This document shows positions 9,606 through 19,471 of a stretch of DNA of 64,000 nucleotides, piece after piece. Both the position numbers and the translations under genes were made by a program. How positions within the stretch are numbered: the first letter of the stretch is position 1; each line of letters begins with the position of its first letter. The notes beneath the pieces were generated by a model. That model worked only from the letters and a program-made list of their open reading frames with translations, did not search any database and had not been told where the DNA came from. This DNA is from Saprospiraceae bacterium. Lineage in GTDB: Bacteria > Bacteroidota > Bacteroidia > Chitinophagales > Saprospiraceae. Location: contig JADKCC010000017.1 in NCBI GenBank assembly GCA_016714785.1, positions 62,001 to 126,000 on the forward strand. The letters are read 5' to 3'.

Positions 9606-12371
9606 TTAAAACTTATAATTTACAGTAAAATAGTAATTAGAGCCACGTCTATACTCCTGAAAAATCCCATCAGAATCAGTAATTTTGTTATCTCTGTTAG
9701 TATCTTGTCTCAACTGAAATGGTTGATTGAATATATCTTGAACTCCCGCTTTTAACTCCATCTTTCCAAATGTTTTGGAAAGATTAAAATCAAGAACATT
9801 CCTTGGCATTTCAAATACGTTAGCACTCAAAACATTATCTCCAATTACATAAATCCTTTGTCCTACGATGTTGTAAAGTACATTAGCTTGCACACCAGTT
9901 TCAGGTATTTTATAAAATAAGCCAGCATTTATTAAGTATGGAGACTGACCTTGCAGAAATCTATTATAATCACTCAATCCACTTACTACTACATTACTAT
10001 TAATCAATGAAGCATTGAAAAGTACCATTAGATTGGAAGTTATGTTTTTTCTTATTTCAAGTTCGATACCTGATGATGTAGCTGACTCGGAATTTGCGAC
10101 TGTAAACGCCACTGTGCTTCCATTATAAAAAATGGCTGCTTCTATTGGGTTGATAAATTTTTTGTAAAACACACCAAAAGTAATCAGCTCACCTGGAGAC
10201 GGATAGTAATCATATCTTAGGTCAAAGTTGTGTATATTCGCTACTTTAATATCTTTATTCCCCCTTCTTGATACATCAAATATGAAGTCATAATATGTAA
10301 ATGGAGCTAACTCCCTAAACTCAGGTCTATTTACTGTTGATCCATAACCCAATCTTAGCAAATGCTTATCATTAAATTTGTAATTAGCATTTAATGATGG
10401 CATTGGGCTGAAAATTGGGTTATTAACATTTACCTTTTGTCCACCACCTCTTTCACGGCTTTGAAGTGCTTGAATGTTATATTCTCCCCTGAATCCAAAA
10501 GTAGCGTTAAACTTGCTCGAAAATGGAATGTACAAACTGGCATATCCTGCATTTAATGTATTTTGGGCTGTGTATTTATCATCATAATTTGAGCCCTCCG
10601 AATAAAATACTCTTGATGCTTTCAGATTTTCTGTGGAGAAAAAGTCTTGAGGACTTTGACTAGTAATAGAAGCATCCACACGATTTGGGTTAACAATACC
10701 AAACCATCTTGCTTTGAAATATCTATCCTTATATTCTGAATACACTCCCAACTTTAAAACTATATTTTTATCATTGTCGCTATGTTTTGTGCCTATTATT
10801 TTGTCCACAGAAGCTGTACCAGTGATCACAAATTCATCCATATTGGACCAAAATCTAGCAGCTTGTTGCAGCGTAGGAGATTCAAATTGTTGCAAGTCTA
10901 TTTTAAAAGCACCTTCTGAACCTAATTCTCTAGAAGATGTAAATCTTCTGAAATCAGGTTCTGATCTTTTTGTATAACCAAAACCACCTATCCATTTGAA
11001 TCTGGTTTTATTGTTTAATTCATGCGTACCACTCAACTGACTTGATAAAATACTTTTTTGCTCGTATCTGAAAGATTGGTTTGCTACTTCCAGATTATTT
11101 TCAAATAAGCTACCTTTTCTTAGTACCGTCTCTTTAGTGGCTAATTGATTGAAAATATTTCTAAATTCAATTTTATTTTTAGGATTCAATATTAATGCCC
11201 AATTAGACATTGCTCCTAATCTAACATTGTTTGTGAAGTTATCGTCATTAAATGTACTTTGTACAGATTCATCAAACAAATATCTATTTTGTACCATTTG
11301 TTGATATGTATTGGTATTGGAATAATTTATGTATGAAATCGTACTCAATTCCTTATTTCCAATAAAAAATCTTTTGCTAAGGTTGATATTTCCCCTAAAA
11401 TCAGGAGTTATTGTTTTGCTAGCAACACTATAATATGGGTTTAGATTTCTGAATCTGTCTATTACTTCTTCTGTACTTGCATTGGTAATTACTTTTCTAG
11501 TAGAAGGGAAATTTGATGGTAAACTTCTGAAGTTTGCCCCAAATCCTAATGCATCAAGATTACTACCTTGATAGTCCAAAACATTGGCCCCTGTAGCGTT
11601 TCCTCTATATCCAATGGTAAAGCCCATCGAAATATTGTCACTATCTGGAATTGATTTTGTGTATATTTTTATAGCACCACCTGCAATATCACCAGGTAGG
11701 TCTGCTGATGGGGATTTAAAAACCATCATTCTGTCTATAGCAGTGCTTGGTATTAGGTCAAAAGAAAATGATTTGACATCTACTTCTGTAGAAGGTGTGA
11801 TAATATCATTGAGCAAAACTGTGTTATATCTTTCATTAAGTCCTCTGACTACTATAAATCTATCATCAAAAATTGATACGCCAGGTACTCTTCTTACAAC
11901 TTGAGAAGCATCCCTATCTTGTGTTTTAGTGATTTGTTGAGACGAGACTCCAACAGCTATATTGGATAATTGTCTGATTTCAGAAACAACTGATATCTCA
12001 GTATCTGTTTTTCTCTGAGCTTTTACTTCAACAGCATCCAAAACTAAAGATTGTTCATTCATTGAAGTATTGATAATTGTTTCTTTCCCAGCTTCTATCC
12101 GAACATTTTCAAGAATAATTTCTGAATAACCAATACTAGAAATAACTATTTTATAATTTCCAGCAGCAATATTGGATAGCTCGAAAAAACCATCAATATC
12201 CGTAGTTGTACCAGTACCTAAACTTTCTAAAATTACAGATGCACCAATCATGGTTTCATTGGATTTTGCATCCCTGATTGTACCTTTGAGTGATCCTGTT
12301 TGGCCTATCACAATAAGCGAAACAAAAAGCATCAAGGTGATTGAAAAAAATGTTTTTAACTTGAACTTCAT
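9606..12371 (-). CDS. TonB-dependent receptor with CarboxypepD_reg-like N-terminal domain
   Basis: An outer-membrane receptor of 921 residues. The signal peptide MKFKLKTFFSITLMLF is followed by a carboxypeptidase-regulatory-like domain (GSLKGTIRDAKSNETMIGA, ~residues 25-105), a plug domain (VVRRVPGVSIFDDRFIVVRGL, ~150-260) and a 22-strand-type barrel ending YYFTVNYKF. It imports bound ligands using energy from TonB/ExbBD. The start is placed at the ATG at 12371: a longer frame would begin with a TTG at 12410 that lies inside the -7 box (TACCTTTG, 12408-12415). It forms an operon with the downstream lipoprotein. The ~390 nt upstream are otherwise AT-rich with nothing recognisable. Confidence 0.9.
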   Translation of the reverse strand: MKFKLKTFFSITLMLFVSLIVIGQTGSLKGTIRDAKSNETMIGASVILESLGTGTTTDIDGFFELSNIAAGNYKIVISSIGYSEIILENVRIEAGKETIINTSMNEQSLVLDAVEVKAQRKTDTEISVVSEIRQLSNIAVGVSSQQITKTQDRDASQVVRRVPGVSIFDDRFIVVRGLNERYNTVLLNDIITPSTEVDVKSFSFDLIPSTAIDRMMVFKSPSADLPGDIAGGAIKIYTKSIPDSDNISMGFTIGYRGNATGANVLDYQGSNLDALGFGANFRSLPSNFPSTRKVITNASTEEVIDRFRNLNPYYSVASKTITPDFRGNINLSKRFFIGNKELSTISYINYSNTNTYQQMVQNRYLFDESVQSTFNDDNFTNNVRLGAMSNWALILNPKNKIEFRNIFNQLATKETVLRKGSLFENNLEVANQSFRYEQKSILSSQLSGTHELNNKTRFKWIGGFGYTKRSEPDFRRFTSSRELGSEGAFKIDLQQFESPTLQQAARFWSNMDEFVITGTASVDKIIGTKHSDNDKNIVLKLGVYSEYKDRYFKARWFGIVNPNRVDASITSQSPQDFFSTENLKASRVFYSEGSNYDDKYTAQNTLNAGYASLYIPFSSKFNATFGFRGEYNIQALQSRERGGGQKVNVNNPIFSPMPSLNANYKFNDKHLLRLGYGSTVNRPEFRELAPFTYYDFIFDVSRRGNKDIKVANIHNFDLRYDYYPSPGELITFGVFYKKFINPIEAAIFYNGSTVAFTVANSESATSSGIELEIRKNITSNLMVLFNASLINSNVVVSGLSDYNRFLQGQSPYLINAGLFYKIPETGVQANVLYNIVGQRIYVIGDNVLSANVFEMPRNVLDFNLSKTFGKMELKAGVQDIFNQPFQLRQDTNRDNKITDSDGIFQEYRRGSNYYFTVNYKF

Positions 12372-12407
12372 TTTTAATGTTTTATATTTTGTAAAAATTA
12401 GATGCCG

Positions 12408-12415
12408 CAAAGGTA
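12408..12415 (-). promoter_or_regulatory. -7 box of the TonB-dependent receptor operon
   Basis: TACCTTTG on the minus strand, 37 nt before the ATG at 12371. It excludes the upstream TTG as the start codon. Confidence 0.55.
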
Positions 12416-12763
12416 AAATGCCAATATTAAGCCAGTGTTAAGTCAAAATTAAATCTATGAGAACAGCCCTTGTAATCTATGTTTTCGAAATATAGATTTG
12501 CCGAATTAGTAGAGTTTTTTACAAGGTTAAGAAAATAACTGGGTTAAGAAGAATTTTGTAATGGCTTATATAAATTATGACTTCTGAAAACCAATTCAAT
12601 TAAAATATAGTTTAAACTTCGAAATTAGTTAATGTGGAATCATTTTACCTATTGCAATTTTACCAGTAAGAAAGTAGAATGTATATTTTAACAAAATCTG
12701 TTAGCTAAAAATTTTAATAATAAGAAATACATTATTGAATGTTTTAAAATAATCGTTGGTTTT

Positions 12764-13732
12764 ATGAAGAAAAAATTCTTGTCCCTATTTTTCATTGTTT
12801 CTAGTTTAGTTATTTATGGTCAAGACTATAGTACTATTGATGCACATGCCAAGTCTATAAAATACACCAAAGACCTTGCTAAACTTACAGACAAACTTAC
12901 TTTACCTTACCAAGATGACGAATCTAAAGTGAGATCTATTTTTGTGTGGATAGCCTCAAATATCGAATATGACCATAAGAAACTGGCAAAAATGCAAAAG
13001 AATGGTTTTAAGAAGTCAAGATTCTACGGATCCATACAAGAAATCAAAGCGCAACGACTAGCCCAAATTCAAGACTTTATCGCTGAGACTTTGGATGATA
13101 AAAAAGGGGTATGTCAAGACTTTTCATGGCTTTTTCAGGCCATGTGTCTTCATGCAGGTATTGAATGTGAATTTATAACAGGAGCTGGAAAAACAAGACC
13201 TACGCTCATTGGCCAGCAAAACATACCTGCAAAACATGCATGGAATGCTGTAAAAATGAATGGCAAATGGGCATTAATGGATGTCACCTGGTCCACTGGA
13301 ATGGGTGAAAAAGAAGATTTCGGAAAAGGATTTTTTAATCTAGATCCCAAAACCATGATTATGTCACACTTTCCTGATGATGCAGATTGGCAATTACTAG
13401 ATAGTGTCTATAGTAAACTTACATTTGCCAACCTACCCTATCTATACTCGGGTTTTATAAAATACGGAGTTTCTGATATCACACCATTTTATGGAAAAGT
13501 AAATAAATTGGATAGTATCGGACTGAAAATAAGTCTCCCAGAAGGGTCAAAACTGGTGATAAGCAAAAATAGGAAAAATACCAATGTACCTGTCCATTAT
13601 GATGGATACAGACATTATTTTGATTTTTCTAAAAGTGCTTTGTCAGGAAACATTGACGTTTGTATCCTTTTGGCCGAAGGAAGAGTAGAGCCGCTTTACA
13701 GTCTTTCTATTGGAGTCGGTAGAACAAATTAA
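12764..13732 (+). CDS. Secreted transglutaminase-like protein
   Basis: A 322-residue protein with a signal peptide ending near VIYGQ. A transglutaminase-like (papain-fold) domain spans ~residues 45-185. The catalytic triad is readable: Cys in KGVCQDFS (~116), His in AKHAWNAV (~157) and Asp in LMDVTW (~172). The remaining ~130 residues are unassigned and beta-rich. Such bacterial proteins are usually cysteine proteases or transamidases acting in the periplasm or outside the cell; the substrate is unknown. It stands alone on the plus strand. Confidence 0.83.
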   Translation: MKKKFLSLFFIVSSLVIYGQDYSTIDAHAKSIKYTKDLAKLTDKLTLPYQDDESKVRSIFVWIASNIEYDHKKLAKMQKNGFKKSRFYGSIQEIKAQRLAQIQDFIAETLDDKKGVCQDFSWLFQAMCLHAGIECEFITGAGKTRPTLIGQQNIPAKHAWNAVKMNGKWALMDVTWSTGMGEKEDFGKGFFNLDPKTMIMSHFPDDADWQLLDSVYSKLTFANLPYLYSGFIKYGVSDITPFYGKVNKLDSIGLKISLPEGSKLVISKNRKNTNVPVHYDGYRHYFDFSKSALSGNIDVCILLAEGRVEPLYSLSIGVGRTN

Positions 13733-13962
13733 CGTAAAATTTGGCTGGTTAGATTTATTATTTTGTATTCTTTTCGTCAAAAGGACTTACTTTCATAAGT
13801 ACACATAAATCATGGCAATTGATTCCTCTAAATTTTACGCATCCTAATTCTTTCTCTCAAAAGAAGGCCTTTTGAATACTTAAATGAAAATGTATCCTAA
13901 TTTATCAGCCTGTCTATTCCATGGCTTTTTAAGATACTTAATTTGACTTTCCTAAAAAAAAT

Positions 13963-14002
13963 GTCATAAAAGAGAAATAAACAAACACTTCTCTATTATG
14001 AC
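13963..14002 (-). terminator. Hairpin terminator downstream of the remnant at 14.0-14.3 kb
   Basis: A 14-bp stem with one mismatch (GTCATAAAAGAGAA with TTCTCTATTATGAC) and a 12-nt loop, followed on the minus strand by a U-run. It sits just beyond the stop codon at 14035, so a minus-strand gene once ended here. 13733-13962 holds nothing recognisable. Confidence 0.6.
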
Positions 14003-14034
14003 AAAATATTTAATTATCTTAAATGAATCAAAGA

Positions 14035-14283
14035 TTACGGTTTTAACTCTTCAGTTTCTTTTTCTCCAGTTCTATCTTCTCTATCTCTATCATTTTTTGG
14101 AACAATATGTCTTGTAGTCAAATGATGGAATTCTAATTCCATTTTTAAAGCTTCTGATTCTTCGATAAGATCTTCTGCATCACCTTTTTCAAGGTCAAGA
14201 GCAACCATTTGTAAAAGATTTGGGTTTAGGTCACTAATACAGGAATATAATTTATTAACTAATGTTGCATTTGCCGCTTGAAT
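14035..14283 (-). pseudogene. Remnant of a small unknown gene (82 codons, no start)
   Basis: An open frame of 82 codons with a normal coding look: AANATLVNKLYSCISDLNP, then a helical acidic stretch (LEKGDAEDLIEESEALKMEL) and a charged tail ending GEKETEELKP. It runs from just after an in-frame TGA at 14284-14286 to a TAA at 14035. No start codon exists at its left end; the first ATG (at 14208) would give only 57 residues. The terminator-like hairpin at 13963-14002 supports a former gene. The product is not recognised. It could still be expressed as a 57-residue protein. Confidence 0.4.
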
Positions 14284-14449
14284 TCAGGAAATTCTTATAT
14301 TGATTAAATACAAATTATTTCGTCTCGCCAAAATGCTAGTTATATCAAGACACTATAATTACAAGAGATGCGTTTGTTGATACTAATTACTGGAAGTTAA
14401 AAAATGACTATTATCTATAAATGTTCTTTACCTTAGATCATAGAATGAC

Positions 14450-14457
14450 TATATTTG
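14450..14457 (+). promoter_or_regulatory. -7 box of the MutS-like gene
   Basis: TATATTTG, 19 nt before the ATG at 14476. The TTG at 14455, which would give a longer frame, lies inside this box. Confidence 0.55.
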
Positions 14458-14475
14458 TGTTTTAAAACTCAAAAA

Positions 14476-16245
14476 ATGAAAGCGTATATCGAAATCAAAA
14501 ATAATCATGAAGATGATCTCACAAAACTCAACCAACAGTACAACGGAATAAGTGCATGTCGATTGTTAGTTTTTTTAATATTGGCCTTCATGGTTTATAA
14601 GTCATTCATGTCACCAGACCAATGGTACATATTGGGAGCTTTGATAAGTTTATTTAGTTTTATTTTCTGTCTTCGCTGGCATCAAAAAATATCAACTGCT
14701 AAGAATGTAAAAAAAACACTGATTGACATCAATAACAAAGAAATACTTTATTTAAAAGGAGATACCTTATCCTTCAAAAACGGTATGGAATATGCGAATA
14801 CGCACCATTTCTATACTTTTGATCTAGACATTTTTGGTGATCATTCGCTTTACCAAAATCTCAATAGAACCAATACATATATAGGGCAGGCAACTTTAGC
14901 AAGTTTACTAAGCTCAAAATGCTCAAAAACTGATATACTACTCAATCAAGAAGCTATAAAAGAACTCTCTCAAAAAATTGATTGGAGACAAATGTTTGCT
15001 GCTCATGCCATTTTATCACATGACAATAAGGATAACTACCAAAAGCTAATGCATTGGGCACAAAATCCTGTAAATAAAAGCCCTAAAATACTTTATATTT
15101 TATCTTGGGTTATGCCAATTTTATTTTTTGTATCTCTGTTAATCGCCTATTTCAAAGGAAGTGATTATTTACAAATCGTCTCTACCCTTTTTACCTTCAA
15201 TTTGATAATACTGTATTCTCAAGTTAAAAATATTAAAAACTACTTGATAGATTCGGATCAAATTTCATCCATTATCAGACAATACGGCTTGATGATAAAT
15301 CTGATCGAAAAGGAAGTTTTCAAAAGTCAAAAAATGAAAATTTTGCAAGATAAATTAAAACAAACCAAAGGTTCCGTCAGTGGATCTATCATTGAGCTTT
15401 CCAATTTGATTTCCAATATACAAAGTATCCAAAATCTAATGGGTGCTATTATAATGAATGGCTCTATGCTTTACCATGTCCAAGTATTAATAAAACTAAT
15501 GGAATGGAAAAAAAACAATGCTGCACATATCCACACATGGTTGGACATTATCGGAGAAGTGGAAAGTTTGAATAGCTTGGCCAATTTAGCCCACAATAAT
15601 CCAGATTTTTGTTTTCCTGAACTCAATGATGCTCATCAAATAAATTTCAACCAATTAGGTCACCCACTGATAAGTAAGGAAAAACGTGTATGCAACGAGG
15701 TTACTTTCCAACCTGAAACCATGATTATCCTTACAGGTTCTAACATGTCAGGTAAAAGTACTTTCTTGCGCACTTTAGGTATTAATATGGTATTAGGTGG
15801 TATTGGCTCCGTAGTATGTGCTGTCAAAGCTAATATACATCCACTCCCTGTCATAGTTTCTATGCGACAGACTGACTCACTCTCAGATAGTGAATCCTAC
15901 TTTTTTGCAGAAGTAAAAAGACTCAAACAACTCATCGATCAGCTCACACAAGAAAAATGCTTTGTACTATTAGACGAAATACTTAAAGGTACAAACTCTG
16001 ATGACAAACAAACAGGAACGATCGCAGTGATTAAAAAAATGATCAGCAAATCTGCTATTGGTGCCATCGCTACACATGATCTAGAAGTTTGTAAAACCAC
16101 CGAACAGTATCCAAATCAATTGATCAATAAATGTTTTGAAGTGGAGATCATAGATGATGATTTGGTTTTTGATTATAAACTACGGGATGGTATTTGTCAA
16201 AACAAAAGCGCCACCTTTCTTATGAAAAAGTTGAAAGTGATATGA
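14476..16245 (+). CDS. Membrane-anchored MutS-family ATPase
   Basis: A 589-residue protein. Two pairs of hydrophobic segments (about residues 27-70 and 205-250) precede a helical lever region and a C-terminal MutS domain V. The Walker A motif GSNMSGKST is at ~422, the Walker B region FVLLDEILKGTNS at ~494, and the signature segment DSLSDSESYFFAEV at ~471. The N-terminal mismatch-binding domains of true MutS are absent, so it is not the canonical repair protein. Similar membrane-bound MutS-like ATPases occur across Bacteroidota with unknown roles. The start at 14476 is chosen because the only upstream alternative overlaps the promoter. It is convergent with the small membrane protein gene, 19 nt apart. 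Confidence 0.83.
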   Translation: MKAYIEIKNNHEDDLTKLNQQYNGISACRLLVFLILAFMVYKSFMSPDQWYILGALISLFSFIFCLRWHQKISTAKNVKKTLIDINNKEILYLKGDTLSFKNGMEYANTHHFYTFDLDIFGDHSLYQNLNRTNTYIGQATLASLLSSKCSKTDILLNQEAIKELSQKIDWRQMFAAHAILSHDNKDNYQKLMHWAQNPVNKSPKILYILSWVMPILFFVSLLIAYFKGSDYLQIVSTLFTFNLIILYSQVKNIKNYLIDSDQISSIIRQYGLMINLIEKEVFKSQKMKILQDKLKQTKGSVSGSIIELSNLISNIQSIQNLMGAIIMNGSMLYHVQVLIKLMEWKKNNAAHIHTWLDIIGEVESLNSLANLAHNNPDFCFPELNDAHQINFNQLGHPLISKEKRVCNEVTFQPETMIILTGSNMSGKSTFLRTLGINMVLGGIGSVVCAVKANIHPLPVIVSMRQTDSLSDSESYFFAEVKRLKQLIDQLTQEKCFVLLDEILKGTNSDDKQTGTIAVIKKMISKSAIGAIATHDLEVCKTTEQYPNQLINKCFEVEIIDDDLVFDYKLRDGICQNKSATFLMKKLKVI

Positions 16246-16264
16246 AAAATGGCAATATTCACAC

Positions 16265-16525
16265 TTATCTCCGTCGCCACTGATCCACCATTATAAAGAG
16301 TATCACAGCAGGTATCAGCATCTTTGATAATGCTCCGGATTCTTTGGTTATATAATATTGATGTCCTGTGATGCCTACTAAAAGGACACAAAGCGATATA
16401 CCTACAATTATCCATTTTTCAGATAACACAGATTTAGTGTTTTTATATCCAAATCTTATTCTTATTTTATCTATAACAGTAAGCCCCAATATCAAAATGG
16501 CCAAAACTGTAAAAAATAGTTTCAT
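16265..16525 (-). CDS. Small integral membrane protein, unknown
   Basis: An 86-residue protein with three hydrophobic stretches (about residues 2-18, 38-55 and 67-80) and a basic C-terminus (DQWRRR). I do not recognise a family. It starts 2 nt after the stop of the upstream mechanosensitive channel gene, so the two are probably translated from one mRNA and it may be a partner of the channel. Confidence 0.65.
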   Translation of the reverse strand: MKLFFTVLAILILGLTVIDKIRIRFGYKNTKSVLSEKWIIVGISLCVLLVGITGHQYYITKESGALSKMLIPAVILFIMVDQWRRR

Positions 16526-16527
16526 AC

Positions 16528-17850
16528 TCAGGATTTATTGTCACTATAAGTATGCAATACGCGCTGAGGGTATGGAATATTAATATGATTGGCTCTGAAA
16601 AGTCGGTCGATTTCAAATCTTACATCACTACGTACATTTTCAGCAGTCATGACTTGCGTACTGAAAAAATATAGCGTAAATATCAAAGCATTATCTCCAA
16701 AATCGTTAAGCCTCACAAACGATGCGGGTTTTTCCAACACATCTTCTACAGAATTAGCTGCTTGCAACAATAATTGTTTGACCAGTGTAGTATCGCTGCC
16801 ATACGCTACTCCTACTTCAACTTGAAATCTTACAATATTGTCGTAATGTGTCCAATTGGTAACGGCCTGATTGACCAATTTACTATTGGGCACGAGCATA
16901 GATACGCTATTACGTGTTTCTATCCGTGATGCACGAAGGCCAATTTTCAATACTCGTCCTACTTGTCCATCTATCTCTAATATATCTCCAACCATCACAG
17001 ATCGCTCAAACAGAAGCACCAAACCAGAAAAAAAATCATTGAAAGTTTGTTGTAAACCTAAACCTACTCCTACCAACAATGCTGCAGCACCACCATAAAT
17101 GATGCTCATATCTGATACAATACGGTCCAGCGCAAAAAGGAATGCAACCACATAAACGACATACATCACCAATTGATTGATGGCATATTGAATCCCCTCG
17201 TCCATGTCTTTCGACTTGTACATCCTATATAAGGTCACTTGGGTAATAAACCATACCAACACTTTTGCCGCCATCATTATCATGATGGCCACCATCATAT
17301 CTGATAAATGTACAGTAAAGAGCTCTGCCTTAATCTCTCGCTGAAAAAGTACAAAATCTAAATCCAATCTTTTTAGTAAGACTTGACCAATGTAAAGGTA
17401 CACGATATACCTTACCAATTTGGTTGCCTTCTTTTCGTTGGTTCGTTGATGGTCAAAAGAAGGTCTGACAGGCGCTTCCCTCTTTCTAAACCTATTGCGC
17501 AATACGACATGGCTTATCATCCAGTCCAATAGCAATGCTATGCTAAAAAGACTAAATATTTCAAAAATATGGTTGATTGTTATTTCAAAACCATTTACGT
17601 CGATAATCCGGATATCAAAATTTAGGATACGTAGTAAAATCAACGCAGTAGTAAATATTAATGAAAATACTAATCTTGCTTTAAATCCACCATTGTGTAG
17701 TTTACTTAGTTTAGAATCATCTTCGTCAAAAAATGAATAGTTGCGATACCTATAGAAAATATAAAAGGCAAGTAAAATCACTAGTCCACACAAAACCAAT
17801 GCGAACGGAGTAACTTCAAAACCTGAAACAGAAAATAATGCGTCTCCCAT
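16528..17850 (-). CDS. Mechanosensitive ion channel, MscS family
   Basis: A 440-residue protein with several N-terminal membrane helices. The conserved pore helix/beta-domain block follows: AAALLVGVGLGLQQTFNDFFSG, then FERSVMVGDILEIDGQVGRV and VPNSKLVNQAVTNWT. A C-terminal alpha/beta domain ends near NIPYPQRV. MscS channels open under membrane tension to release osmolytes. The start is placed at the ATG at 17850 (MGDALFSVSG): the longer frame from a TTG at 17874 begins within a TACTTTTG -7 box (17872-17879). It is divergent from the methyltransferase gene. Confidence 0.9.
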   Translation of the reverse strand: MGDALFSVSGFEVTPFALVLCGLVILLAFYIFYRYRNYSFFDEDDSKLSKLHNGGFKARLVFSLIFTTALILLRILNFDIRIIDVNGFEITINHIFEIFSLFSIALLLDWMISHVVLRNRFRKREAPVRPSFDHQRTNEKKATKLVRYIVYLYIGQVLLKRLDLDFVLFQREIKAELFTVHLSDMMVAIMIMMAAKVLVWFITQVTLYRMYKSKDMDEGIQYAINQLVMYVVYVVAFLFALDRIVSDMSIIYGGAAALLVGVGLGLQQTFNDFFSGLVLLFERSVMVGDILEIDGQVGRVLKIGLRASRIETRNSVSMLVPNSKLVNQAVTNWTHYDNIVRFQVEVGVAYGSDTTLVKQLLLQAANSVEDVLEKPASFVRLNDFGDNALIFTLYFFSTQVMTAENVRSDVRFEIDRLFRANHINIPYPQRVLHTYSDNKS

Positions 17851-17871
17851 CTGTGATATAATCAGAAAGTG

Positions 17872-17879
17872 CAAAAGTA
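17872..17879 (-). promoter_or_regulatory. -7 box of the mscS-like gene
   Basis: TACTTTTG on the minus strand, 22 nt before the ATG at 17850. It is one half of a divergent promoter pair. Confidence 0.55.
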
Positions 17880-17923
17880 CAGTAAATTATTGTCTGGAAG
17901 AAAGTTTATCACCAACTTAGTAG

Positions 17924-17931
17924 TACTTTTG
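17924..17931 (+). promoter_or_regulatory. -7 box of the methyltransferase gene
   Basis: TACTTTTG on the plus strand, 17 nt before the ATG at 17948. It is the partner of the minus-strand box 45 bp away. Confidence 0.55.
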
Positions 17932-17947
17932 CAGATTAAATAAGTAA

Positions 17948-19120
17948 ATGATGGAAAGCAACCAACAAAACAAGCGAACTTTTACAGATAAAATTGATCA
18001 ATTGGTAGTATCAGGAGCACTTTTTAAAATGACTTTGTCTAAACAAAGGCATCAAAATAAAGAAATAATTAATATTTATCTTAAAGCCGTCTTGATTAAA
18101 AACAAATTACAATACTCACTTACCCATAGATATAGAACAAAAGACGAAGTAAAAAACTATGCAAAGGAGCAATTGACAGATACTATAGATCATTTATTAG
18201 GCAATATGTTTTATAATGCTGTCTTATTTACAGATGAAGAAGAGTTAACTTTATTGCAAAACAAAAAAGGTAAAGCATCACTTATTATCAAAAAAGTCAA
18301 CAAAAATGTCGTCTTAGATGCCACTCATGATCATCAAAAATCCCGCTTGATCGCTGAAAAACAAACTTGGTTGCAAGCATTGGGTTTAGCAGGAAAAGAT
18401 GGTAAAATCCTTGATAAATCCCAAGATAAATACCGTCAGATCAATAAATACATAGAAATTGTTGATCACTTGATAAAGGATTTCCCACTTGATCAAATCA
18501 TAACCATCGCAGACATGGGTAGTGGAAAAGGGTACCTCACCTTTGCTTTATACGATCATTTAGTCAACAATAAAAAGATGCGATGCAAAATGACTGGTTA
18601 TGAAATGCGTCAAGACATCGTTACCTTATGTTATAATACTGCCATTAAAGAAGGCTTTGTAGGTTTGACTTTTCAACAAAAAGATATAGATCAAGTCAAT
18701 GCCATAGGCTGTGATCTCGTAATAGCGCTTCATGCATGTGATATAGCTACTGATATGGCTATAGCCAAAGGCATACAAGCTGGAGCTAAATATATTGTAG
18801 CATCTCCATGCTGCCATAAACAGGTGAGAAATAGTATGAGACACCAAAACATCCTCTCCCCAATCCTTTCACACGGCATATTAGAAGAGCGTCAAGCAGA
18901 AATTTTAACTGATGGTATTAGATCTTTAATCATGGAAGCTCATGGCTATAGAACACAAGTTTTTGAGTTTATATCTTCAGAACATACCAGCAAAAACTTA
19001 ATGATAACGGGTATAAAATCCACACCAGATCCTACTGCGATGACTAAAATTGACGCCATCAAAAATTATTTTGGTATCGAATATCATCATTTAGAAAAAT
19101 TACTAGCTCAAACGATGTAG
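17948..19120 (+). CDS. Class I SAM-dependent methyltransferase, METTL25/Methyltransf_32-like
   Basis: A 390-residue protein. The N-terminal ~150 residues are Lys-rich and may bind nucleic acid. The Rossmann SAM-binding motif DMGSGKGYLTF is at ~188-200, followed by ALHACDIATD (~258) and SPCCHKQ (~285), the hallmark of the METTL25/GSTCD-like group. The substrate is unknown; homologues are annotated simply as SAM-dependent methyltransferase. It is monocistronic with its own -7 box. The two ATGs at 17948 and 17951 are equivalent start choices. Confidence 0.85.
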   Translation: MMESNQQNKRTFTDKIDQLVVSGALFKMTLSKQRHQNKEIINIYLKAVLIKNKLQYSLTHRYRTKDEVKNYAKEQLTDTIDHLLGNMFYNAVLFTDEEELTLLQNKKGKASLIIKKVNKNVVLDATHDHQKSRLIAEKQTWLQALGLAGKDGKILDKSQDKYRQINKYIEIVDHLIKDFPLDQIITIADMGSGKGYLTFALYDHLVNNKKMRCKMTGYEMRQDIVTLCYNTAIKEGFVGLTFQQKDIDQVNAIGCDLVIALHACDIATDMAIAKGIQAGAKYIVASPCCHKQVRNSMRHQNILSPILSHGILEERQAEILTDGIRSLIMEAHGYRTQVFEFISSEHTSKNLMITGIKSTPDPTAMTKIDAIKNYFGIEYHHLEKLLAQTM

Positions 19121-19279
19121 TTAGTTAGCTAGTTAGTTGTGGGACCCGTGATAATGTGCTTATTTGCTGCTAATTTGTTAATGTAGTAATGACCTACATT
19201 CTGTAAGCCTAGTGATACTAAATTCCCGATGGCCGAAGTCTGCCGTCCCAAAATGCACTACCACCGCCAAACTCGGAGA

Positions 19280-19463
19280 CGATGGTCGAAGTTTGCAACT
19301 TCGATCCTATTTTTTAAGAATTTGCAATTCGACACCACCAATATTGATACATTAAAGCACAAAACTTAGCATCAAATGATTTTATGCTTTATTTTTAAGT
19401 GTGGTGCGTATTGAATCAAAGATTCATAAAATAGTACATCGCAGTTGCAAACTGCGACGATCG
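19280..19463. repeat. REP-like element with two terminal hairpins, divergent copy
   Basis: The left hairpin at 19287-19303 (CGAAGTT-TGC-AACTTCG) and right hairpin at 19439-19457 (TCGCAGTT-GCA-AACTGCGA) bound a ~135-bp AT-rich core. The same hairpins and related core recur at 45509-45695 and 63021-63208. The element takes up most of the 451-bp gap after the methyltransferase gene; 19121-19279 shows nothing else. Confidence 0.7.
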
Positions 19464-19471
19464 GAAAAAAA

